From NCBI GenBank assembly GCA_041168985.1, contig JBEEKA010000187.1, positions 1 through 11,638 on the forward strand: DNA of 11,638 nucleotides, in the 5' to 3' direction. This DNA comes from ZC4RG30 sp041168985 (GTDB lineage Bacteria > Pseudomonadota > Gammaproteobacteria > Steroidobacterales > Steroidobacteraceae). Below, piece by piece: positions 5,548-11,638 of the stretch. The position numbers were made by a program, and so were the translations under genes. Each line of letters starts with the position of its first letter. Position 1 is the first letter of the stretch. Under the pieces are notes generated by a model. That model saw only the letters and a program-made list of their open reading frames with translations. It did no database searches and was not told where the DNA came from.

Positions 5548-7794
5548 ATGCCCCCCTTTGTCCGCATCGTTCCACTGCTGCCCCTCGCGATCGTCGCGGC
5601 GCTTTCATCGTCACCGATGGCCGCACGGGCAGCGGACGCCCCGGGCAGCCTGCCCCTTCGATTCTGCCCCGAGGAGTCCGCGCGACTGATCGCGCAGGCC
5701 GGCAGCAGGCGCCGTGCGGTGGATGCCGCAACGCCGATCGACATCAGCAGCGATGTCGCCAGCGTCGACGTCGGCGGTGACGCGCGGGTCAAGGGACAGG
5801 TTCAGCTCCGACAGGGCGACCGGCAACTCAGCGCCGATGAAGTCCGCGTGGACACGACGCGGAACGGCGTAGATGTCAGCGGCAACGTGCGGTACGAGGA
5901 CCCGGAACTGCGCGTCACGGGCAAGGCCGGCCATTACGAGGCCGGTGCGGCGCAGTTCACCGCGGCCGAGTTCCAGATGCTGCAGCAGTCGTCGCGCGGA
6001 AGCGCGGGCGCGATCCGGCTGAAACCCGATGGCACGCTCGAACTGGATGACGTCTTCTACACGACCTGTCCGCCGGAGAGCGTGGACTGGCGCATCGATG
6101 CGAGCCGGGTCGAACTCGATTCCGCGCACCAGACCGGCATCGCTCGCCATGCCCGCGTCCGTTTCAAGGACGTCACGTTGTTCTACCTGCCGTGGATTTC
6201 CTTTCCGACCGGACCGGAACGGAAGAGCGGATTCCTGTTCCCCAGCCTCGGCTCCTCGTCGCGGGGCGGCCTCCAGCTGTCGACCCCCTACTACGTCAAC
6301 TTCGCGCCGAACATCGACGCGACACTGGAGCCCACGCTTTACAGCCGCCGCGGCCTCGACCTGTCCACGGAACTGCGCTACCTGACGACCCGCGGCCGGG
6401 GCAGCCTCGACGCCAACCTCCTGCCGCACGACGGCGTGTTCGGAAGCGCTCGCAGCCGCCTGCGCGTCGCCAGCGTCACCGAACTTCCGCGTGACTGGCG
6501 ACTGAACATCGGCGCGGAGAACGTCAGCGATGCGTCCTATTTCGAGGACTTCGCGCAGGGCGCGGACAAGACCAGCATCGCCTTCCTGCCGCGCCAGCTG
6601 GAACTGAGCTACCGGGACGATGTGTGGCGCAGCGGCGCCCTGCTGCGCAACTACCAGACCATCGACCGGGGCCTGTCGCTCATCGACCGACCCTATACCG
6701 AACTGCCACGGCTGTACGCCTCGGGCCTGTGGCGAAAGGGAACGCGGGCCCTGCCCATCGAATACGGCTTCGAAAGTGAAGCCGTCGATTTCCGTCGCGG
6801 CGTGGGCGCGCAGGGTTGGCGCGTCGACATGATGCCCCAGGTCCAGATGCGTGCTGAGGGCGCAGGCTATTTCGTCCGACCCTCGCTGGCCTTCCGCAGC
6901 ACTGCCTACCAGCTCACCGACGTGGGGCCGGGCGTCGACACGTCGCCGCGCCGTAACCTGCCGATCGCCAGCCTCGACACGGGCCTGCTGTTCGAACGGA
7001 CGGCAGGCAGCCACGGCAAACGGCTCATCACGCTCGAGCCGCGCCTGATGTACCTCTACGTGCCCTACCGCAGGCAGGATTCCCTGCCGGTCTTCGACAC
7101 CGGCCTGCCCGACCTCAACTGGGTGGAGCTGTTCCGCACGAACCGCTACGTCGGTGCCGATCGCGTCGGCGACGCGAACCAGCTGTCCGCGGGCGTGACA
7201 TCGCGTCTGTTCGCCAGCAACAGCGGCACCCGCTACCTCGCCGCGACGCTGGGCCAGACCGTGTATTTCGAACAGCCGAAGGTGCTGCTGCCGGGCGAAG
7301 TCGCCCGCGGCCGGCAACTGTCCGACCTCATCGCGCGTGCTGAACTCAAGGCCTTCGAGGACTGGAGCGTCGATCTGGGCCTGCAGTGGAACCCGCATGA
7401 GCGCCAGGCCGAAAAGACGGAAGTCCGCGTGCAGTACCGGCCGGAAGGCGCCAAGGTCATGAACCTGGGATACCGGTTCCAGCGCAACCAGCTCGAGCAG
7501 GCCGACCTGTCAGCGGCCTGGCCCCTCGCGCGGAACTGGAGTTTCTACGGTCGCATGCTGTATTCGCTCAAGGACCGAGCGGCCATCGACCAGTTCGCCG
7601 GCTTCGAGTACAGCAGCTGCTGCTGGGGCATCCGCGCCGTGGCGCGCAACTACGTCGTCGACCGCGGCGGCCGGCGGGACACCGGGATTTTCCTGCAGCT
7701 GGAACTCAAGGGCCTGTCGAATGTCGGAACGGCAGCCAATGCTTTCCTCGAACGGGCGATTCGCGGATACTCCCCCTCCGGCCGCAACCGCTGA
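5548..7794 (+). CDS. lptD: LPS-assembly protein LptD, outer-membrane beta-barrel
   Basis: Together with the lipoprotein LptE it forms the outer-membrane translocon that inserts lipopolysaccharide into the outer leaflet. The 748-residue precursor has a Sec signal peptide with likely cleavage after ARA at residue 28. A periplasmic OstA/LptA-like beta-jellyroll (about 55-150) would receive LPS from LptA, and a long barrel domain runs from about 200 to the end. The four cysteines needed for the activating disulfides are present: Cys40, Cys174 and the CysCys pair 691-692 (E. coli 31, 173, 724, 725). The length is near that of E. coli (784). It heads the plus-strand lptD-surA-pdxA-rsmA run, 30 bases before surA, and is divergent from amgK as in Pseudomonas. 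Confidence 0.96.
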   Translation: MPPFVRIVPLLPLAIVAALSSSPMAARAADAPGSLPLRFCPEESARLIAQAGSRRRAVDAATPIDISSDVASVDVGGDARVKGQVQLRQGDRQLSADEVRVDTTRNGVDVSGNVRYEDPELRVTGKAGHYEAGAAQFTAAEFQMLQQSSRGSAGAIRLKPDGTLELDDVFYTTCPPESVDWRIDASRVELDSAHQTGIARHARVRFKDVTLFYLPWISFPTGPERKSGFLFPSLGSSSRGGLQLSTPYYVNFAPNIDATLEPTLYSRRGLDLSTELRYLTTRGRGSLDANLLPHDGVFGSARSRLRVASVTELPRDWRLNIGAENVSDASYFEDFAQGADKTSIAFLPRQLELSYRDDVWRSGALLRNYQTIDRGLSLIDRPYTELPRLYASGLWRKGTRALPIEYGFESEAVDFRRGVGAQGWRVDMMPQVQMRAEGAGYFVRPSLAFRSTAYQLTDVGPGVDTSPRRNLPIASLDTGLLFERTAGSHGKRLITLEPRLMYLYVPYRRQDSLPVFDTGLPDLNWVELFRTNRYVGADRVGDANQLSAGVTSRLFASNSGTRYLAATLGQTVYFEQPKVLLPGEVARGRQLSDLIARAELKAFEDWSVDLGLQWNPHERQAEKTEVRVQYRPEGAKVMNLGYRFQRNQLEQADLSAAWPLARNWSFYGRMLYSLKDRAAIDQFAGFEYSSCCWGIRAVARNYVVDRGGRRDTGIFLQLELKGLSNVGTAANAFLERAIRGYSPSGRNR

Positions 7795-7813
7795 CGCAAG
7801 TCCATGATGCATC

Positions 7814-7818
7814 AAGGA
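7814..7818 (+). promoter_or_regulatory. Shine-Dalgarno sequence deciding the surA start
   Basis: AAGGA lies six bases before the ATG at 7825. The in-frame ATGs at 7804 and 7807 lie upstream of it, have no such site and would add seven or six residues in front of a complete signal peptide, so 7825 is preferred. Confidence 0.75.
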
Positions 7819-7824
7819 TTTAAC

Positions 7825-9138
7825 ATGACCCGCACGACTTTTGCCCTGCTTGGAATGCTGCTGGTGGCGCAGATCGCCCCGGCCGCGGAGCCGGCCGCCC
7901 GTGCGGACCTGAGCAGCAAGGGCCAGCTGCTGGACCGCGTCGCCGCGATCGTCAACGACGACGTCGTCACGTTCAGCGAGCTGGACGACCAGATCGCCGT
8001 GATCACGCAGCGACTGCAGGAAACCCGCACGCCGCTGCCGGCGCCCGACGTGCTGCGCAAGCAGGTGCTGGACCGGCTCGTCGTGCAGGAAGTCCAGCTG
8101 CAGCGCGCGCGCAAGCTCGGCCTGAAAGTCGGTGACGAGCAGCTCAATGCCGCGCTGTCCGACGTCGCCCAGCGCAACAACATCAAGCTCGCCGACCTGC
8201 CCCGCGCACTGTCCGAACAGGGGCTCGACTACGCCAGCTACCGCGAGAACATGCGCAAGGAAATCGCGCTGTCCGCCCTCAGGCAACGCGACGTCATCGC
8301 GAAGATCAACGTGACGCCACGCGAACTCGAGCAGTTCATCGAGCGCAAGAAGAAGCTTCCGTCCGAGACGATGGAATACAACGTGTCCCACATCCTCATC
8401 GCGGTCCAGCAGGACGCGACGCAGGCGCAGGTCGACGAAGCCGCCAAGCGCGCTCAGGACGTGTTCGATCGGGCGCGCGGCACCGAGGATTTCGGCCGGC
8501 TGGCCGTGGCGTATTCGGGCAGCCAGACCGCACTGGAAGGCGGCGCGCTCGGCTGGCGCAAGGGGCCTGAGCTGCCGACGTTCCTCGCCGAGGAAATCGT
8601 GAAGCTCAAGGCAGGCGGCATCAGCCCGCCGATCCGCACGCCCAGCGGCTTCCACCTGATCAAGCTGAACCAGACCCGCAGCATCGAAGGCGACATGGTG
8701 GTCGAGCAGTCACATGCCCGGCACATCCTGATCCGCCCGAACGAGCTGCAGGATGACGCCACGGTAAAGCAGCGCCTGACCGACATCCGCACCAAAGTAC
8801 TCAATGGCGAGGACTTCGCCGCGTTCGCGAGCAGCCTGTCGGCGGACCCGGGCTCTTCGGTCAATGGCGGCGACCTGGGGTGGAACGGACCCGGCACCTT
8901 CGTACCCGAATTCGAAACCACGCTCGCGCGGCTCAAGGACAACGAGATCAGCGAGCCGATCCGCTCGCAGTTCGGCTGGCACCTGATCCAGCTGCTGGGA
9001 CGCCGCAAGTTCGACATGACGGAAGAAGCAGCGCGCCAGCGTGCCTTCGCCCAGTTGCGCGAAAGCAAGGCCGACGAGGAAACCGAACTCTGGCTGCGTC
9101 GCCTGCGCGACGAAGCCTTCGTCGAAACGCTGATCTGA
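7825..9138 (+). CDS. surA: Periplasmic chaperone and peptidyl-prolyl isomerase SurA
   Basis: Escorts unfolded outer-membrane proteins, LptD among them, across the periplasm to the BAM complex. The 437-residue precursor (E. coli 428) has a Sec signal peptide (MTRTTFALLGMLLVAQIAP, cleavage near 20-21). An N-terminal chaperone domain starting LLDRVAAIVNDDVVTFSELD comes next. Two parvulin-type domains follow at about 183-283 (VSHILIAV) and 293-391 (ARHILIRP, then GWHLIQLLGRR). A short C-terminal helix completes the chaperone module. A longer open frame starts at 7804, but the Shine-Dalgarno favours 7825. Being cotranscribed with lptD matches its client relationship. pdxA begins eight bases after its stop. 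Confidence 0.96.
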   Translation: MTRTTFALLGMLLVAQIAPAAEPAARADLSSKGQLLDRVAAIVNDDVVTFSELDDQIAVITQRLQETRTPLPAPDVLRKQVLDRLVVQEVQLQRARKLGLKVGDEQLNAALSDVAQRNNIKLADLPRALSEQGLDYASYRENMRKEIALSALRQRDVIAKINVTPRELEQFIERKKKLPSETMEYNVSHILIAVQQDATQAQVDEAAKRAQDVFDRARGTEDFGRLAVAYSGSQTALEGGALGWRKGPELPTFLAEEIVKLKAGGISPPIRTPSGFHLIKLNQTRSIEGDMVVEQSHARHILIRPNELQDDATVKQRLTDIRTKVLNGEDFAAFASSLSADPGSSVNGGDLGWNGPGTFVPEFETTLARLKDNEISEPIRSQFGWHLIQLLGRRKFDMTEEAARQRAFAQLRESKADEETELWLRRLRDEAFVETLI

Positions 9139-9146
9139 CGGAACCC

Positions 9147-10118
9147 ATGGCCGGCCCGCGCCCCCGCCTCGCGCTCACCTCCGGCGAGCCTGCGGGGATC
9201 GGTCCGGATCTCTGCGTACTGCTGTCACAGCACCTCGCGGGGAACGACCTCGGCTGCGACATCGTCTGCCTCGCCGACCGCGGATTGCTCGAATCGCGCG
9301 CTGCACTGATAGGCAGGCCGCTCGAGACCGGCCCGCACTTCACCCTCGAGCACCTGCCGCTCGGCACGGAATGCGAGCCGGGCCGGCTCGACGTGCGCAA
9401 TGCACCCTACGTCCTCGCCCAGCTCACCCGTGCCGCGGAAGGCTGCCTGTCGGGCGAATTCGCGGGCATCGTCACGGCACCCGTGCAGAAGAGCGTCATC
9501 AACGATGCAGGCATTCCCTTCACGGGACACACGGAATTCTTCGCGGAGCGCTGCGGCGGCATGATGCCGGTGATGTTGCTCGCCGCGGAACGTCTGAAGG
9601 TCGCGCTCGCGACGACGCACCTGCCCTTGAGTGCCGTTAGCGGCGCGCTGCGCCCCGAGGTGCTGGACCACGTGCTGCGCGTGGTGGACGCGGATTTCAG
9701 GCGTCTGTGGCGCATCGCGCGCCCCCGTATCGCGGTCTGCGGGTTGAACCCGCATGCCGGCGAGGGTGGCCACCTGGGACGCGAGGAGATCGACGTGATC
9801 CAGCCTGCCATCGCCAGGGCACGCGCGGCCGGGATCGAAGCCAGCGGACCTTGGCCGGCCGATACGATTTTCGTGCCCCGGCATCTCGAACACCATGACG
9901 TCGTCCTGGCCATGTTCCACGACCAGGGGCTGCCGACCTTGAAGTACGCGGGTTTCGGCAGCGCCGTGAATGTCACGCTGGGACTGCCCATCCTGCGCAC
10001 GTCGGTCGACCATGGCACCGCGCTCGACCTCGCTGGCACGGGCAAGGCAGACCCGGGCAGCCTCGAGGCGGCAACACGCCTTGCCGCACGCATCGCCACC
10101 GGCAGGGTGACCCCGTGA
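9147..10118 (+). CDS. pdxA: 4-hydroxythreonine-4-phosphate dehydrogenase
   Basis: Oxidises 4-phosphohydroxy-L-threonine with NAD to a 2-amino-3-oxo intermediate that decarboxylates to 3-amino-2-oxopropyl phosphate, which PdxJ uses to make pyridoxine 5'-phosphate. The 323-residue protein begins MAGPRPRLALTSGEPAGIGP. It has the substrate motif FTGHTEFF and the three metal-binding histidines in ATTHLPL (His158), NPHAGEGGHLG (His203) and MFHDQGLP (His258), matching E. coli His166, His211 and His266. The longer open frame upstream overlaps surA and is not used. The surA-pdxA gap is eight bases, and the stop overlaps the rsmA GTG by four bases, which suggests coupled translation. Confidence 0.96.
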   Translation: MAGPRPRLALTSGEPAGIGPDLCVLLSQHLAGNDLGCDIVCLADRGLLESRAALIGRPLETGPHFTLEHLPLGTECEPGRLDVRNAPYVLAQLTRAAEGCLSGEFAGIVTAPVQKSVINDAGIPFTGHTEFFAERCGGMMPVMLLAAERLKVALATTHLPLSAVSGALRPEVLDHVLRVVDADFRRLWRIARPRIAVCGLNPHAGEGGHLGREEIDVIQPAIARARAAGIEASGPWPADTIFVPRHLEHHDVVLAMFHDQGLPTLKYAGFGSAVNVTLGLPILRTSVDHGTALDLAGTGKADPGSLEAATRLAARIATGRVTP

Positions 10119-10900
10119 TCCGCACGCGAAAACGCTTTGGACAGCATTTCCTGCATGACCAGCACGTGCTCTCGCGCATCGTGCAGGCCCTCTCGCCGCG
10201 CGAAGGCGACGCCCTGCTGGAGATCGGACCGGGCGCCGGTGCGCTGACCGAACATCTGTTCGAGGCCGTGGAGCGGTTCGACGCCATAGAGATCGACCGC
10301 GACCTTGCCGCGGCGCTGCGTGAGCGTTGGGGCGATCGGCTGACGCTGCACGAAGGCGACGCCCTGGACTTCGACTACGGGCAGCTTGCGCGCGATCGCG
10401 GCGGCAAACTGCGGGTGATCGGCAACCTGCCTTACAACATCTCCACGCCGCTGTTGTTCAGGTTGCTGGAGTTCGTGCCCTACATCACCGACCTCCACGT
10501 GATGCTCCAGAAGGAAGTCATTGACCGCATGGCGGCAGAACCCGGCACCGATGACTACGGACGGCTGACGGTCATGCTCGCGCCCCACCTGCACATCGAG
10601 AAGTTGTTCGACGTCGGTCCCGGCGCCTTCAGGCCGCCGCCCCGCGTGTGGTCCGCCGTGGCCCGGCTGACAGTGCTGCCCGAACCCCGGTTCCCGGTCC
10701 CGCCCGCTTTCGCTGCGGTGGTGAGCGCGGCCTTTTCCGCCCGCCGCAAGACGCTTCGCAATGCCCTGCGGGCCCTTGTTCCGGAAGAAGCCTACGCCGA
10801 GACGGGCATCGACCCGGGCGCCCGCGCCGAGACCCTGGACCCCTCCCAGTTCGCGGCACTGGCCGCCCTTGCGCGTCCGCAGCAGCCTGTGATTCCCTAG
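10115..10900 (+). CDS. rsmA: 16S rRNA (adenine(1518)-N6/adenine(1519)-N6)-dimethyltransferase
   Basis: Dimethylates the two adjacent adenosines in the helix 45 loop of 16S rRNA, a late checkpoint of 30S assembly; its loss gives kasugamycin resistance. The 261-residue protein starts at GTG with RKRFGQHFL, the usual N-terminus. It has the SAM-binding LEIGPGAGALT (35-45), the acidic EIDRDLA after motif I, and catalytic NLPYNIS (104-110). The C-terminal domain contains FRPPPRVWSAV and FSARRKTLRNAL. The GTG overlaps the pdxA TGA (GTGA), and AGGG at 10104-10107 may act as the ribosome-binding site. The usp gene follows four bases after the stop. Confidence 0.96.
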   Translation: MIRTRKRFGQHFLHDQHVLSRIVQALSPREGDALLEIGPGAGALTEHLFEAVERFDAIEIDRDLAAALRERWGDRLTLHEGDALDFDYGQLARDRGGKLRVIGNLPYNISTPLLFRLLEFVPYITDLHVMLQKEVIDRMAAEPGTDDYGRLTVMLAPHLHIEKLFDVGPGAFRPPPRVWSAVARLTVLPEPRFPVPPAFAAVVSAAFSARRKTLRNALRALVPEEAYAETGIDPGARAETLDPSQFAALAALARPQQPVIP

Positions 10901-10904
10901 CGCC

Positions 10905-11351
10905 ATGGCGATCTACAACCGCATCCTTGCCCTCGTCGACCTCTCCGAGGTCAGCCTGGAAGTTGCCCGGCGCGCATTCGAGATCCAGCAGGCCAGTGGC
11001 GCCGTGCTCGAACTGCTGCACGTCGTCGAGTACGTGCCGGTAGAGCCGCTGAGCGACTCGCTCCTGCCAGCCGTGCAGATCGAATCGGAACTCATCGAAC
11101 GCGCCAAGACCCGCATGGCTGAACTTGCCGCGCAGCTGGGCGTCACGCCGCCGCCCTGGCGCATCGAAACGGGCAACGTGAAGGGCGAGATCCTGCGCAT
11201 CGCGCGGGAATCCCATCCGGACCTGATCGTCATCGGGGCGCGGGAACGCCACGGCCTGTCCATCCTCGTGAACCTCACCGAAGACACCGTGCTGCACGCC
11301 GCGCCCTGCGACGTGCTGGCCGTCCGCATCACCGCCGCGAAGCAGGGATGA
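10905..11351 (+). CDS. Universal stress protein, UspA family, single domain
   Basis: A 148-residue single Usp domain. Family members are small cytoplasmic proteins tied to survival under stress or growth arrest; the exact action here is unknown. The protein starts YNRILALVDLSE, the usual first strand and loop. It has a central helix region, DLIVIGARERHG, and ends in HAAPCDVLAVR, the typical final strand. The ATP-binding motif of the nucleotide-binding branch (G-2x-G-9x-G-S/T) is not intact: the second glycine position is Glu in GARERHG and the later G-S/T is replaced by NLT. This suggests it is closer to the non-ATP-binding type, as in E. coli UspA. It sits four bases after rsmA, without a visible Shine-Dalgarno, and its stop overlaps the apaG start. 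Confidence 0.88.
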   Translation: MAIYNRILALVDLSEVSLEVARRAFEIQQASGAVLELLHVVEYVPVEPLSDSLLPAVQIESELIERAKTRMAELAAQLGVTPPPWRIETGNVKGEILRIARESHPDLIVIGARERHGLSILVNLTEDTVLHAAPCDVLAVRITAAKQG

Positions 11352-11638
11352 CGGGTCGGAGCGGAGCGGAGCCGCACGACATCCGCGTGGCCGTCGAGAC
11401 GAGCTATCTCGCCGACCAGTCGGAACCTGCCGAAAAGCGCCACGTCTTCGCCTACACGATCACGATCCGCAACCACGGGTCGCGCAGTGCGCAGCTGATC
11501 TCGCGGCACTGGCTCATCACCGATGCCGACGGCCACACCCAGGAAGTGCGCGGCGATGGCGTCGTCGGCGAGCAGCCGCACCTGAAGCCCGGCCAGGGAT
11601 TCCGCTATTCCAGCGGCGCGGTGCTCGAGACGCCCGTC
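11348..11638 (+). CDS. apaG: ApaG protein, 3' end cut by the window edge
   Basis: The first 97 codons of ApaG, a small protein with a fibronectin-III-like fold. In E. coli it is encoded with rsmA and apaH; it is often called a Co2+/Mg2+ efflux protein from a Salmonella corD phenotype, but its biochemical function is unclear. Recognisable stretches are VFAYTITIRNHG, RHWLITDADG, EVRGDGVVGEQPHLKPG and FRYSSGAVLETP, very close to the E. coli protein. About 25-30 residues should follow to the right. The ATG overlaps the usp stop (ATGA). A weak GCAGGG precedes it, so translation is probably coupled to usp. Confidence 0.95.
   Translation, partial: MTGRSGAEPHDIRVAVETSYLADQSEPAEKRHVFAYTITIRNHGSRSAQLISRHWLITDADGHTQEVRGDGVVGEQPHLKPGQGFRYSSGAVLETPV

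Noticed and set aside
5611..7398. 595-codon minus-strand open frame opposite lptD
   Set aside because: lptD is certain from its signal peptide, domains and four conserved cysteines. The antisense frame has no recognisable domain and is a typical consequence of high GC.
9407..10906. 499-codon minus-strand open frame opposite pdxA and rsmA
   Set aside because: It lies opposite two genes with complete catalytic motifs, spans their junction, and has arginine/alanine-rich text without family resemblance.

Overview
The window reads as a stretch of conserved chromosomal housekeeping DNA from a GC-rich gammaproteobacterium. The lptD-surA-pdxA-rsmA-apaG gene order is a gammaproteobacterial hallmark. 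The divergent amgK-murU pair next to lptD is the arrangement known from Pseudomonas and relatives and is absent from enterics, which points away from Enterobacterales. I cannot fix the genus from sequence alone. The coding DNA is dense and strongly G/C at third codon positions. Only the first ~290 bases are visibly less GC-rich.

Left part: bases 1-290 hold no gene I can support. They carry a clear Rho-independent terminator facing left and a short tRNA-like fragment. A complete tRNA-Ser(CGA) gene with encoded CCA lies on the minus strand at 291-380, with its own promoter just to its right. Going right, mltF (lipoprotein lytic transglycosylase) and ybeD (UPF0250/DUF493) lie on the plus strand, stop codon against start codon.

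Middle part: on the minus strand, amgK-murU-lipA-lipB form a tight run (5524 down to 2096). The genes overlap or are separated by at most 13 bases, and the lipB stop overlaps the ybeD stop tail to tail. AmgK and MurU convert free MurNAc to UDP-MurNAc (peptidoglycan recycling). LipA and LipB make the lipoyl cofactor.

Right part: only 23 bases from the amgK start, the plus-strand run lptD-surA-pdxA-rsmA-usp-apaG begins. LptD is the outer-membrane LPS translocon and SurA the periplasmic chaperone that helps fold it. PdxA serves vitamin B6 synthesis and RsmA matures 16S rRNA. A single-domain universal stress protein sits between rsmA and apaG, where most relatives have nothing. apaG is cut by the right edge.

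Themes: cell-envelope turnover and assembly (MltF, AmgK, MurU, LptD, SurA), cofactor synthesis (LipA, LipB, PdxA) and translation (tRNA-Ser, RsmA). I saw no mobile element, CRISPR array, toxin-antitoxin or defence module. The points worth a second look are the tRNA-like fragment at the left edge, the overlapping divergent promoter between amgK and lptD, and the usp insertion.
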